This document shows, in pieces, positions 16,907-26,532 of a stretch of DNA of 64,000 nucleotides (position 1 is its first letter; the number at the start of each line of letters is the position of its first letter). The position numbers were made by a program, and so were the translations under genes. The notes beneath the pieces are model-generated. The model saw only the letters and a program-made list of their open reading frames with translations. It was not told the DNA's origin and did not search any database. Origin of the DNA: RGIG9060 sp045645985 (GTDB taxonomy: Bacteria; Spirochaetota; Spirochaetia; Treponematales; Treponemataceae). The stretch spans positions 65,738 through 129,737 of the forward strand of contig JAZRJV010000038.1 of NCBI GenBank assembly GCA_045645985.1. The letters are read 5' to 3'.

Positions 16907-18772
16907 ATGAAAAATACACAAAACACAGTAATTAAACCATTCCCTAAAAAACTAGCAGTTTATTTTTCTTTGATGTTTGCAACACCAATCGTTGCCGCTT
17001 GGATTATATTAAATTTCTTAAAGGTTTTTAAATTTCAAGATGCTGTAAAAGCTTTATTTATGCCACTTCCTTTGATTGCTATTGCATTAGCAGTTCTTTA
17101 TTTGATTTTTATTTACAAATTTTTTACAAAGAAACTTTTATCTTACGATGGAACAGAAAACACAAAAGAACTTGCAAATAGAATGATAAAAAAGTTTGAA
17201 ACAACTACTCTCGTATCTGCTATTGCAAATACATTTATTTTGCCTGTAGTTGTTAGATTATCAGGACTTGCAATAGGCATTCATTGGGAACCAGTTCCTA
17301 TCTTAGTTTGTTGTATTGGAACAGTTTTTTCCTATTCATTGTTTTTTTACATCTGTTTTATGCAAACTCTAGAAGCTAATATGTCGTCCCTTCCTCTAAT
17401 AGAAAAATATAAGTCAATGCCATATATTACAAGAAACATTTTTGTAATGGTATTTGGTGGAATTGGAGTTATAGCTTATTCTTTAACACCTATCTTTGTT
17501 TCTGAATTAAATCACCTACCAATAATAAAACTATTTGGAACATACATAATTCCAACAACTATTTTTGGTCTAACAATGTTGATTCTCGATTCGTTTATGC
17601 AAAGCCGCGGATTTATGAAAAGAATTACAGATGTACAAAATTTTGCACAAGTTATTGCAGATAGAGATTATACAAAAGAAAATTTACCAATTAGAAGTAG
17701 AGACGAATTAGGTGTTATTTCAAATCACTTAAATGGTTTCTACAATGGAACAAGAAATTTGCTTGTAGAAATTGATAATGCTGTACAAGATTCATTACAA
17801 AATGCAAACAAACTTTCTGATAACATGACAGAAACAACAAATTCTGTAGATAAAATTCTTGCAACAGTTGACTCTGTAAAAGAAAAAGTTGAAACTCAAT
17901 CGTTAACAGTTGATAAATCATATTCAACAGTAAATGATATGATAAAAAAAGTTGAAACTTTAAACAAAAATGTTGAAGTTCAAGTTTCTGGAATTGCAAA
18001 TTCTTCTGCCGCTGTTGAAGAAATGGTAGCAAATATTCGTTCTGTTACAAAAATTCTTGATAATAACTCAGAAACTGTAGAATCATTGAGTGCCGAATCA
18101 GAAACTGGTAGAGAAAAAATCAATGAATCAGCAAAATTAGCAGAAACAATCATCGAACAATCTGCAGGACTTTTAGAAGCAAGTTCGATTATTCAAACTA
18201 TCGCATCTCAAACCAACCTTCTTGCAATGAACGCCGCAATCGAAGCAGCTCACGCAGGAGAAGCTGGAAAAGGATTTGCTGTTGTTGCAGATGAAATTAG
18301 AAAACTTGCCGAACAATCAAATGTTCAAGGAAAATCTATTACTGGTCACTTAAAAAGTTTGCAAGAAATCATCAATCAAGTTGTAAATAATGTTACAGAA
18401 GTTAAAAAACAATTTGAAGTTATTTTTGATTTAACAAACTCTGTAAAACAACAAGAAAATGTTATCAAAAACGCAATGGACGAACAAGCTGAGGGAAGTA
18501 GTCAAGTTCTTCAATCAATTAGTGAAATCCATAATTCTACAGATGTTGTAAGAAATAGTGCATCTATCCTTCTTGAAGGAAGCAAAGAAATTGTAAACGA
18601 AATGAGTTTACTTGCAGAAGCTTCTTACGAAATTAGCAACGCTGTAAATATGATTACAGAAGGCTCATCTAATATTTCAGATGCAGTAAAGAAGGTTTCA
18701 ATCGATTCTGAAGAAAATAAGGAAAGTTTAAATAAACTACAGAGTCATGTAGCAGAGTTTAAACTAAACTAA
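16907..18772 (+). CDS. Methyl-accepting chemotaxis protein with polytopic membrane sensor, 621 aa
   Basis: This is a chemoreceptor that signals to CheA. Instead of a periplasmic domain between two helices, about six hydrophobic helices fill residues 14-225. A HAMP-like segment (about 228-290) and a long cytoplasmic coiled coil follow. The signalling hairpin carries the invariant core TNLLAMNAAIEAAHAGEAGK near residues 437-456. The lack of a large external domain suggests sensing within the membrane or of small or redox signals. It is divergent from the bacteriohemerythrin gene. Start supported by AAGGTGG upstream. Confidence 0.93.
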   Translation: MKNTQNTVIKPFPKKLAVYFSLMFATPIVAAWIILNFLKVFKFQDAVKALFMPLPLIAIALAVLYLIFIYKFFTKKLLSYDGTENTKELANRMIKKFETTTLVSAIANTFILPVVVRLSGLAIGIHWEPVPILVCCIGTVFSYSLFFYICFMQTLEANMSSLPLIEKYKSMPYITRNIFVMVFGGIGVIAYSLTPIFVSELNHLPIIKLFGTYIIPTTIFGLTMLILDSFMQSRGFMKRITDVQNFAQVIADRDYTKENLPIRSRDELGVISNHLNGFYNGTRNLLVEIDNAVQDSLQNANKLSDNMTETTNSVDKILATVDSVKEKVETQSLTVDKSYSTVNDMIKKVETLNKNVEVQVSGIANSSAAVEEMVANIRSVTKILDNNSETVESLSAESETGREKINESAKLAETIIEQSAGLLEASSIIQTIASQTNLLAMNAAIEAAHAGEAGKGFAVVADEIRKLAEQSNVQGKSITGHLKSLQEIINQVVNNVTEVKKQFEVIFDLTNSVKQQENVIKNAMDEQAEGSSQVLQSISEIHNSTDVVRNSASILLEGSKEIVNEMSLLAEASYEISNAVNMITEGSSNISDAVKKVSIDSEENKESLNKLQSHVAEFKLN

Positions 18773-18813
18773 AACAGTTTTACAAAATATATTTGTAAAA
18801 AATAATTGATACC

Positions 18814-18904
18814 AAAATCACTCTCAACAGAAAATGCTCTAACTCGTTGGTGCTGCGTTACACTTGCAAGACTTCGCTGTTTCATTTTCTGTTTGCGTGA
18901 TTTT
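18814..18904. repeat. Nested long inverted repeat between mcp and gpmI
   Basis: Outer arms AAAATCAC (18814-18821) and GTGATTTT (18897-18904) enclose inner arms CAGAAAATG (18828-18836) and CATTTTCTG (18883-18891). The loop is more GC-rich than its surroundings and contains CTCGTTGGTGCTGCGTTACAC and CTTCGCTG. There is no T-run on either side, so a simple terminator is unlikely. It could be a small palindromic mobile element or part of the gpmI leader. Confidence 0.55.
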
Positions 18905-19051
18905 GCACCATTTGTATTTATTTAAATAGTTTTAATTTGTTTAATAGAGAAAAGAAACAGATAGAGAAAAATGATGGTATTGTAAAATCAAGAAAAATTC
19001 GGTATATTTATTGAAGAAATTTGAAACTTTTTATTTTTTTATGGAGTATAT

Positions 19052-20713
19052 ATGTCTGTTGAAGCATTAAAGAAAAATCCTAGTTGGAAAGGGCGCCGTG
19101 GACCAGTTGTTTTGGTTATCATGGACGGTGTTGGTTATGGAAAATACGAAGAAGGCGATGCTGTTCGTGCTTCTAAAATGAAATATTTGGACTGGTTTAC
19201 AGCAAATTGTCCACACACTCAGCTTAAGGCTCACGGAACTGCTGTTGGGCTTCCAAGTGATGACGACATGGGTAACTCTGAAGTTGGTCACAACGCTATT
19301 GGTTGTGGTCGCGTTTTTGCTCAGGGTGCAAAACTTGTTGGTGAATCTATTTCTAGCGGAAAAATGTTTACTGACGCTACTTGGCAAAAATTAAGCAAAA
19401 ATGTAATGGATAAAAATTCTTGCTTACATTTTATCGGACTTGTTTCAGACGGAAATGTTCACTCTCACATCGACCACTTAAAAGCTATGATTGCTCAAGC
19501 TAACAAAGACGGAATTAAAAAACTTCGCGTTCACGCTTTGCTTGACGGTCGTGATGTTGACCCAACTTCTGCTTTGAATTATATTAGCCCACTTGAAGAA
19601 TATTTGACTAACTTTGACGGATGCGATTATCGTATCGCTAGTGGTGGTGGTCGTATGTACATGACAATGGACCGCTACAATGCTGACTGGTCAATGGTTG
19701 ATCGCGGTTGGAAAGCTCATGTTTTAGGTGAAGGCCGCCAATTTGCAAGTGCTACAGAAGCAATCGAAGTTTACAGAAACGAAAACGCAGGTCTTCTTGA
19801 CCAAGATATGCATGAATTTGTTATTGCAGAAAACGGAAAAGCTGTTGGTACAATTGAAGACGGAGACAGCGTAATTTTATTTAACTTCCGTGGTGACCGT
19901 GCTTTGGAAATGACAGCTGCTTTTGAAACTCCAGCTAGTGCAGACTTCCCATATTTTGATAGAAAACGAGTTCCTTCTGTTGAATACGCTGGTATGATGG
20001 AATATGACGGAGATGCTCACGTTCCTGCTCAATATTTGGTAAATCCACCTTCAATTGACAGAACAATGGGTGAATATTTGACAAAATCTGGCGTTCGCAT
20101 TTTGGCAATTTCTGAAACTCAAAAATACGGACACGTTACATACTTCTTCAACGGAAACAAACAAGGTAAATTCGACGAAAAATTGGAAGATTATGTTGAA
20201 GTTCCATCTGATGTAGTTCCTTTTGAACAACGCCCATGGATGAAATGTGCTGAAATTACAGACAAAGTTATTGAAGCAATTAAATCTGGAAAATATGACC
20301 ACATCCGTTTGAATTATCCAAATGGTGATATGGTTGGACACACTGGTGTTTTCAACGCTGTAGTTTGTTCTATGGAAGGAATGGACTTACAACTTGGTCG
20401 CTTAAAGGCAGCTGTTGAAGAAGCTGGTGGTATTCTTTGTTTAACAGCTGACCACGGAAACTCTGACGATATGTACGAACACGCAAAAGACGGCAGCGTT
20501 AAAAAAGGTGGCGACGGCGAACCAAAAGCAAAAACATCACACAGCTTAAACCCAGTTCCTGGAATCATCTACGACCCAGAATACAAAGGTGAATACGATA
20601 CAGAAAAATTGAACGAAGGATTGGGAATTAGTAGCTGGCCATCAACATTGATGAACTTGATGGGATTCGTTCCACCTGCTGACTATGATGCTTCTATTAT
20701 TAATATGAAATAG
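19052..20713 (+). CDS. gpmI: 2,3-bisphosphoglycerate-independent phosphoglycerate mutase, 553 aa
   Basis: This enzyme interconverts 3- and 2-phosphoglycerate with two Mn ions. The nucleophile Ser lies in MGNSEVGHNAIGCGR near residue 73. Other metal or substrate motifs are VVLVIMDGVGYG near 20, SDGNVHSHIDHL near 132, LLDGRDVDP near 165, NYPNGDMVGHTG and TADHGNSDDM near 470. The length fits the family. ATGGAG lies 5-6 nt before the start. A hairpin with 12-bp arms follows the stop. Confidence 0.97.
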   Translation: MSVEALKKNPSWKGRRGPVVLVIMDGVGYGKYEEGDAVRASKMKYLDWFTANCPHTQLKAHGTAVGLPSDDDMGNSEVGHNAIGCGRVFAQGAKLVGESISSGKMFTDATWQKLSKNVMDKNSCLHFIGLVSDGNVHSHIDHLKAMIAQANKDGIKKLRVHALLDGRDVDPTSALNYISPLEEYLTNFDGCDYRIASGGGRMYMTMDRYNADWSMVDRGWKAHVLGEGRQFASATEAIEVYRNENAGLLDQDMHEFVIAENGKAVGTIEDGDSVILFNFRGDRALEMTAAFETPASADFPYFDRKRVPSVEYAGMMEYDGDAHVPAQYLVNPPSIDRTMGEYLTKSGVRILAISETQKYGHVTYFFNGNKQGKFDEKLEDYVEVPSDVVPFEQRPWMKCAEITDKVIEAIKSGKYDHIRLNYPNGDMVGHTGVFNAVVCSMEGMDLQLGRLKAAVEEAGGILCLTADHGNSDDMYEHAKDGSVKKGGDGEPKAKTSHSLNPVPGIIYDPEYKGEYDTEKLNEGLGISSWPSTLMNLMGFVPPADYDASIINMK

Positions 20714-20961
20714 GCTTAGAAAAGATAGTCACACGGATTTTGAGGTTACGATATAAGTAACCTCAAAAAACGGCTGAGTCAAGGCTTTAAGATGAGCGGC
20801 AGCGAACGTGCCTTGACCAGACGTATTTAAGATTGCTACGCAATTCCTGTGATGGAAACGCCTTCTCCTGCGGAGAGGGCGTTTTTTTGTGTTATAAGTT
20901 TTTTTTTACTCTAAATTGGAATTTTGTGCTATAATCAGATAACAAAAATTAAGGATAAAAT
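20714..20961. other. Left flank of the first restriction island: hairpins and terminator
   Basis: No gene is visible. Three structures follow each other: TTTTGAGGTTAC (20738-20749) and GTAACCTCAAAA (20757-20768), a perfect 12-bp stem; an imperfect stem GTCAAGGC / GCCTTGAC near 20777-20819; and a terminator at 20857-20890. TATAAT at 20930-20935 is the likely -10 of hsdM. The middle part is clearly richer in G+C than the genes on either side. Confidence 0.6.
20857..20890 (+). terminator. Rho-independent terminator before the restriction island
   Basis: AACGCCTTCTC-ctgcg-GAGAGGGCGTT followed by TTTTTTTG. A closely similar GGCGTTTTTTTTGTG terminator closes the island near 33970. Confidence 0.8.
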
Positions 20962-23436
20962 ATGGCTGTTAAAAAATCACAACTTTACAGTTCTCTTTGG
21001 GCAAGTTGCGACAAACTTCGTGGTGGCATGGATGCTTCTCAATATAAAGATTATATTCTAACACTTTTATTTGTAAAGTATGTTTCTGACAAATATAAAG
21101 ATGATCCCTATGGAGCAATTGCAATTCCAGAGGGATCAAGTTTTGAAGATTTAGTTAATTTAAAAGGCGACAAAAATATTGGTGAAAAAATTGATATTCT
21201 TATTGCAAAACTCGCAGAGGCAAACAATCTTACAGGCATAATAAATAATGCACATTTTAACGATGAGGCAAAAATTGGAAAAGGCGAAGAAATGATAGAT
21301 AAGCTAACAGGGCTTATTTCTATTTTTCAGCGCCCAGAACTTGATTTTAAAAACAATAAAGCAGAAGATGACGATCTTATTGGCGATGCTTACGAATACC
21401 TTATGCGAAATTTTGCAACTGCTAGTGGAAAAAGTAAAGGTCAATTTTATACCCCAGCAGAAGTGAGTCGTATTCTTGCAAAAGTAATTGATATTTCAAA
21501 GTGTAAGGATAAAAATGCTACGATTTATGATCCCGCTTGTGGTTCAGGTTCTCTTTTAGTTCGAGCCGCAAATGAAGCTCCATTTTCTCTTGCAATTTAT
21601 GGACAAGAAAAAGATATTTCTACAGCTGGTCTTGCAAAAATGAATCTTGTGCTTCATAACAAAGCCTCAGGAGAAATTCATTCAGATAATACTTTTTCAG
21701 ATCCATGGTACAAAGATGATAACGATGAAACAAAACTAAGAAAATTTGATTATATTGTAGCAAATCCTCCATTTAGTATGAAAAACTGGATGGACGGATT
21801 AAAACCTTATGGTCGTTTTGATGATTTTGACGAAATGCCACCAGAAAAAAATGGTGATTATGCATGGTTATTGCATATTATAAAATCTATGAAAAATCAA
21901 ACAGGAAAAGCGGCTGTTATTCTACCTCATGGAGTTTTGTTTAGGGGCAATGCAGAAGAAACTATCAGAAAAAATATTATTAATCGTCATTTAATAAAAG
22001 GAATAATTGGTCTCCCTGCAAACCTTTTTTATGGAACAGGGATTCCTGCCTGTATCATAGTTCTTGATAAAGAAAATACAGAAAATCGTACAGGTATTTT
22101 TATGATAGATGCAAGTCATGGGTTTATAAAAGATGGTGATAAAAACAGACTTCGGGAGCAAGATATTTACAAAATTGTAACGACTTTTAATTCTATGACA
22201 GAGGTGTCAGGATTTAGTCGTTTTGTTCCTTTTGATGAAATCATTAACAAGAATTCATATAATTTGAACATTCCTCGTTATATTGATTCTACAGAAAAAG
22301 AAGATTTGCAAAGTATTGAAGCGCATTTATATGGAGGAATCCCTCAAGATGATATAGATAATATTCCACACTTTTGGAATGTGTTTCCAAATCTAAAAAA
22401 TCAAATCTTTGGAGAATATTCAAAAGGCTTTTACAAATTACTTATTCAAAAAGATGATGTTCACAAAACAATTTCAGAAAATATAGAATTTCTTGAATAT
22501 AATAAAAAAGTCAATAATACTTATAACGAATGGAAAAAAATTGCAAATCTTGTCCTTACAAATTTAAATTCTACAGATTCAAACAAGGAAATTATTTTAA
22601 ATCTTTCGGAAGAAATCCTTGAAAAATTTTCAAAACTTGAACTTTTAGATAAATATGATGTTTATCAGGTTCTTCTTGCTTATTGGAATGAAACAATGAA
22701 TGATGATGTGCTTCTTATTATTCAAGATGAACTTGGCTACAATCTTGCAAAAATTACAGATGATATAAAAGAAGAACCAAAGGAAAGTAAAAAGGCAAAA
22801 AAAGATACTGCAAAAGAAAAAAAGCCTAAAGAACCAAAAATAATTGGTTGGGAAGGTCGTTTAATTCCAAAGCAAATTGTACTTGATGCATTTTTTGCGT
22901 TGGAACAAAAAGAAATTGAAAAAGCAGAAGAAAAGTTGAGCCAAACTGAAAGTGAGTTTGAAGAATTTATTGAAAACAATTCTGATGAAAACGGATATTT
23001 TACGGACTATATGGGCGACGATGAAAAAATCGATTCAAAGAAAATCACGTCGCGTGTAAAACTTTTGACTAAAGAAAAGAAAACTCAAAATGAAGAGTAT
23101 AAAATCTTAAATAATTATGTTGATTATGAATCTTCTATAAAATCTCAAAAGAAACATATTACAGAATTAAAGAAAGTTTTAGATGATAATTGTCGCAATC
23201 GATATGAAACATTTACAGATGAAGAAATAAAAGATTTACTTGTAAATCGCAAATGGTACAAAGCTATTGATGATGGAATCCAAAATCTTTATATCACAGT
23301 TGCAAATCATCTTACAAAACGAATTGTGGAACTTTATGAACGCTACGAAAACACATTACCAGAATTAACCTCAAAAATTGCAGAAGAAGAAAAAGTTGTA
23401 TTTGGTCATCTTACACAAATGGGATTTAAGTTGTAG
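20962..23436 (+). CDS. hsdM: Type I restriction-modification methyltransferase subunit HsdM, 824 aa
   Basis: This is an N6-adenine methyltransferase that acts with HsdS. An N-terminal helical domain (LWASCDKLRGGMDASQYK) precedes the SAM-binding motif YDPACGSGSLLVRA near residue 188 and the catalytic motif NPPF (YIVANPPFSM) near 270. At 824 aa it is longer than the usual 500. The extra C-terminal region (from about residue 490) is charged and contains coiled-coil segments plus a Lys-rich stretch (KESKKAKKDTAKEKKPKEPK near 612-632), as seen in a subset of long HsdM proteins. AAGGATAAA is the likely ribosome binding site. hsdS starts 9 nt after its stop. Confidence 0.94.
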   Translation: MAVKKSQLYSSLWASCDKLRGGMDASQYKDYILTLLFVKYVSDKYKDDPYGAIAIPEGSSFEDLVNLKGDKNIGEKIDILIAKLAEANNLTGIINNAHFNDEAKIGKGEEMIDKLTGLISIFQRPELDFKNNKAEDDDLIGDAYEYLMRNFATASGKSKGQFYTPAEVSRILAKVIDISKCKDKNATIYDPACGSGSLLVRAANEAPFSLAIYGQEKDISTAGLAKMNLVLHNKASGEIHSDNTFSDPWYKDDNDETKLRKFDYIVANPPFSMKNWMDGLKPYGRFDDFDEMPPEKNGDYAWLLHIIKSMKNQTGKAAVILPHGVLFRGNAEETIRKNIINRHLIKGIIGLPANLFYGTGIPACIIVLDKENTENRTGIFMIDASHGFIKDGDKNRLREQDIYKIVTTFNSMTEVSGFSRFVPFDEIINKNSYNLNIPRYIDSTEKEDLQSIEAHLYGGIPQDDIDNIPHFWNVFPNLKNQIFGEYSKGFYKLLIQKDDVHKTISENIEFLEYNKKVNNTYNEWKKIANLVLTNLNSTDSNKEIILNLSEEILEKFSKLELLDKYDVYQVLLAYWNETMNDDVLLIIQDELGYNLAKITDDIKEEPKESKKAKKDTAKEKKPKEPKIIGWEGRLIPKQIVLDAFFALEQKEIEKAEEKLSQTESEFEEFIENNSDENGYFTDYMGDDEKIDSKKITSRVKLLTKEKKTQNEEYKILNNYVDYESSIKSQKKHITELKKVLDDNCRNRYETFTDEEIKDLLVNRKWYKAIDDGIQNLYITVANHLTKRIVELYERYENTLPELTSKIAEEEKVVFGHLTQMGFKL

Positions 23437-23445
23437 GAGCAGAAA

Positions 23446-24753
23446 ATGAAACAGACAGAAATTGGCTTGATTCCTGATGATTGGGAAGTTATAAAAATTC
23501 TCGGAAACTATTTCTTAAAAGGAAGAATTGGTTGGCAAGGTCTTAAGGCGTCTGAATTTAAGGATCAAGGTCCTTATTTAGTAACAGGAACAGATTTTGT
23601 TAATGGAAGGGTAAACTGGAATACCTGTTATCATATTTCTGAGAAAAGATATGAAGAAGATAAAGCTTTGCATGTAAGAGAAGATGATATTCTTATTACC
23701 AAAGATGGGACAATTGGAAAAGTCGCTTATGTTGATAAGAAACCTGAAAAAGTATCTCTCAATAGTCATTTATTAATAATTAGACCGTTAAAAGATAAAC
23801 TGTTAAATCGTTATCTGTATTATATTTTAAATAGCAAGTTCTTTTATGATTATTACCAACAGACACAAACTGGAACGACAATGGCTTCTTTATCGCAAGA
23901 TAAAATTTCCAAGTTTGTTTATCCTTTACCATCAAAAGAAGAACAACAACGAATCGCAAAAGCCCTTTCTGATGTAGATGCACTTATTTCCACAATAGAA
24001 AAACTGCTCCAAAAGAAAAAGAACATCAAACAGGGCACAATGCAGGAACTTCTGACCGGCAAAAAACGTCTCCCAGGTTTTGCAAAATACAGCAACACAA
24101 AAATGACCGAACTGGGAGAAATCCCTGAAGATTGGGAAGTGAAGACATTATCAGAAATCTTTGAGTTTAAGCCAAACAATACTTTTACAAGAGATTGCTT
24201 AAATGATTCAAAAGGTGAATATCAAAATGTACACTATGGTGATGTACTGATAAAATATTCAAGCATTTTAGACTGCTCAAAAGAATCCATTCCATTTATA
24301 AATGAAGGAATAAATGTAAAATTCTCAAAATATGGAATTATGGAAGGAGATATTATCATCGCTGATACAGCTGAAGATGAAACAGTTGGTAAAGTTGTTG
24401 AAATCTTTAATCTTGGAGAAAAGAAAATTGTTTCTGGTTTACATACCTTCTTATGTCGTAAAATTACAGATGATTTCGCTCCTAAATGGTTAGGTTATTT
24501 TATGAATCAAGCAATTTTTCATAATCAATTATTACCGTTCATTACAGGAACAAAAGTTTCTGCAATCTCACGGACGACAATTCAGAAAGTAAAAGTTCTC
24601 ATACCATCAAACGAAGAACAAACCGCCATCGCAAATGTTCTTTCCAGCATGGACAAAGAAATAGAAACCTTAAACACAAAACTAGAAAAATACCGCAATC
24701 TCAAAACCGCCATGATGCAACAATTGCTGACGGGGAAGATTAGGTTGCTATAA
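23446..24753 (+). CDS. hsdS: Type I restriction-modification specificity subunit HsdS, 435 aa
   Basis: HsdS holds two target recognition domains that each read half of a split DNA target. The two halves begin with related strings, GLIPDDWEVIKI (residue 7) and GEIPEDWEVKTL (near 220). Each ends in a conserved coiled coil after PSKEEQQRIAKALSDVDALI and PSNEEQTAIANVLSSMDKEI, and each of these ends QELLTGKKRL or QQLLTGKIRL. The repeated, complete layout indicates an intact gene. It is 9 nt after hsdM and 9 nt before the next gene, so this is one operon. Confidence 0.94.
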   Translation: MKQTEIGLIPDDWEVIKILGNYFLKGRIGWQGLKASEFKDQGPYLVTGTDFVNGRVNWNTCYHISEKRYEEDKALHVREDDILITKDGTIGKVAYVDKKPEKVSLNSHLLIIRPLKDKLLNRYLYYILNSKFFYDYYQQTQTGTTMASLSQDKISKFVYPLPSKEEQQRIAKALSDVDALISTIEKLLQKKKNIKQGTMQELLTGKKRLPGFAKYSNTKMTELGEIPEDWEVKTLSEIFEFKPNNTFTRDCLNDSKGEYQNVHYGDVLIKYSSILDCSKESIPFINEGINVKFSKYGIMEGDIIIADTAEDETVGKVVEIFNLGEKKIVSGLHTFLCRKITDDFAPKWLGYFMNQAIFHNQLLPFITGTKVSAISRTTIQKVKVLIPSNEEQTAIANVLSSMDKEIETLNTKLEKYRNLKTAMMQQLLTGKIRLL

Positions 24754-24762
24754 GAGGAAGAA

Positions 24763-25521
24763 ATGGGAAATTTTAAGCTTGAATTTGATACTCGGAAATT
24801 AGAACAGGCAATAAAAAAGCAACAGCAAGAAGCAAAGAGACAAGCTGAAAAGAATGCAAGAATAGCTGTTGCAAAATCTATTGTTGAGAAGCAACCTGTT
24901 ATAGGAGGAATTAAAATGTTAGATAAAAATTCGGAAGAACTTTTGAAAATTCTTCTTAAGATGTATGATGAATGCAAATGTTTTGATATACATGCAGATT
25001 ATGAAGAAATACCAGAAGGTTATCAGAATGGATTAACACAGATTCTTGATAATTTAAAGCAATATGGTATGATTTTCCGTCATATAGAGTTTCTCGGAGG
25101 TGGATTTGAATTCTCACTTTCACCACAAGCAATAACATATTTTGAAGACAAAGAAAAAGCATTAAAAGCAGAACAGGAAAAAACTATGTCACAGACTATT
25201 AATATTCAGAGCTTAAATGCAACAGGTAGCAATATTAATTTTGGCAGTATAATTAATTCAACATTAGCCGTACAAAATATTGTTTCAAATCTTGAAAAAC
25301 AGATAGAAGAACAAGGTGGAGAAGATAAAGCAGAATTGAATGATTTGCTTGAAGAAGTGAAAGAACTTTGCGAAAGCATAAAGGTTAATAATCCTCTACC
25401 TAAACGAGCAAATTTAATGACGAAGATTTCAAACCACCTTGAAAAACATGGTTGGTTTTATGGTGCTGTAGTTGGATTATTAGGAACTGCAGCTATGACA
25501 GCGATAATGGGTGCAAATTAA
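24763..25521 (+). CDS. Unknown membrane-anchored protein embedded in the hsd operon, 252 aa
   Basis: I do not recognise the family. Three parts can be seen: a charged N-terminal coiled coil (residues 1-45), a compact helical domain (55-135) ending GGGFEFSLSPQAITYF that reads like a winged-helix domain, and a middle strand-rich linker TINIQSLNATGSNINFG (about 145-165). A second coiled coil follows (180-210), and then a hydrophobic C-terminal helix GAVVGLLGTAAMTAIMGA. The linker followed by a coiled coil and terminal helix resembles the design of some membrane effector proteins in defence operons, but this is inference. It lies 9 nt after hsdS with AGAGGAAG upstream, so it is cotranscribed. Confidence 0.6.
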   Translation: MGNFKLEFDTRKLEQAIKKQQQEAKRQAEKNARIAVAKSIVEKQPVIGGIKMLDKNSEELLKILLKMYDECKCFDIHADYEEIPEGYQNGLTQILDNLKQYGMIFRHIEFLGGGFEFSLSPQAITYFEDKEKALKAEQEKTMSQTINIQSLNATGSNINFGSIINSTLAVQNIVSNLEKQIEEQGGEDKAELNDLLEEVKELCESIKVNNPLPKRANLMTKISNHLEKHGWFYGAVVGLLGTAAMTAIMGAN

Positions 25522-25539
25522 TATATTGGAGAAAGATAA

Positions 25540-26289
25540 ATGAAATTAAAAAATTGGATGTCGTTATTGGTAGCATCTGTAGTTGTTTTAGTTGGAGTTT
25601 TGCTATGTATAAATGATTTATATTGGCAAAAAACAGATTCTAAAATATGGATAAGTGTAGGTTGCTCCCTTATTGCTTCTGGATTGGTTATTATTCTAAC
25701 TACTCTATTGGTAGACAAAGAAAAACAAAATCCTCTTGAAGAATGGAAAATTGATAAAATTTATATGACCCGTGCAGAAAAAAATGCAGATTCTGATCCT
25801 AAATTAGATAATGCAAAAAAATGTGTAGATGGAATTGCATTTGGTCTAAGCAAATTTAGAACCCAACAAAATGAACGTGTTATAAAATGTTTACAAAGAG
25901 GGATAAACTTTCGATTTATTACAATGAATCCAACGTCTAAATTCGTAGGACAAAGAGATATCGAGGAAAATGATGTTGCTGGTAAGATTGAAAAATCAAT
26001 AAATGATTTAATCACTTGGGCAAATGATTTGAATTCTAAAAAGTATCCAGGAAGAATTCTTATAAAGGGCTATGATTGTATGACTTTAGATTTTTATTGG
26101 AGGGTAGATGATGAACTATATATAGGTCCCTATTTGTTAGGCAAGGATAGTTCAATAACTGTTACTTATAAATTCTTGGAAAAAGGAAAAGGTTTTAAGT
26201 ATTATTCTGATTATTTTGAACAATTATGGGAACGAGATGATTTTATTTTTCTCACATTAATGACAGGTTTTAAGAAAAATAAGAGGTGA
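25540..26289 (+). CDS. Two-helix membrane protein with possible phospholipase-D-like domain, 249 aa
   Basis: Two N-terminal transmembrane helices (about residues 7-27 and 38-59) are followed by a cytosolic domain. That domain has the flow of PLD-like proteins that lack clear HKD motifs: repeated fragments such as LQRGINFRFITMNPTS (near 122) and RILIKGYD (near 175), then VDDELYIGPYLLGKDSS and YYSDYFEQLWERDDF. The similarity is from memory of such domains and no catalytic HxK pair is visible, so activity is uncertain. A membrane-linked effector with a defence role is plausible because of the hsd context. GGAGAAAG precedes the ATG. The next gene begins 3 nt after its stop. Confidence 0.55.
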   Translation: MKLKNWMSLLVASVVVLVGVLLCINDLYWQKTDSKIWISVGCSLIASGLVIILTTLLVDKEKQNPLEEWKIDKIYMTRAEKNADSDPKLDNAKKCVDGIAFGLSKFRTQQNERVIKCLQRGINFRFITMNPTSKFVGQRDIEENDVAGKIEKSINDLITWANDLNSKKYPGRILIKGYDCMTLDFYWRVDDELYIGPYLLGKDSSITVTYKFLEKGKGFKYYSDYFEQLWERDDFIFLTLMTGFKKNKR

Positions 26290-26292
26290 AAA

Positions 26293-26532
26293 ATGAATAC
26301 AATAAAAATTCACGGAATTTATAAGCATTTTAAAGGAAATCTTTATATTGTAGAAGATATTGCGATGCATTCTGAAACAAAAGAAGAATATGTTGTTTAT
26401 CGTAGATTGTATGGAGATTGCTCTTTATGGATTCGTCCAAAAGAAATGTTTTTATCAGAAGTTGACCATGATAAATATTCCAATGTTAAACAGAAGTATC
26501 GTTTTGAACTACAAAATATTCAATCAAAATGA
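26293..26532 (+). CDS. DUF1653 family protein, 79 aa
   Basis: This small protein matches the DUF1653 pattern: GIYKHFKGNLYIVEDIAMHSETKEE at the start, then VVYRRLYGDCSLWIRPKEMF. Members fold like small SH3-type beta barrels and are common as single genes or near modification genes; no function is established. It sits 3 nt after the preceding gene with AGAGGTG as ribosome binding site and closes the first half of the operon. A 315-nt gap follows. Confidence 0.85.
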   Translation: MNTIKIHGIYKHFKGNLYIVEDIAMHSETKEEYVVYRRLYGDCSLWIRPKEMFLSEVDHDKYSNVKQKYRFELQNIQSK

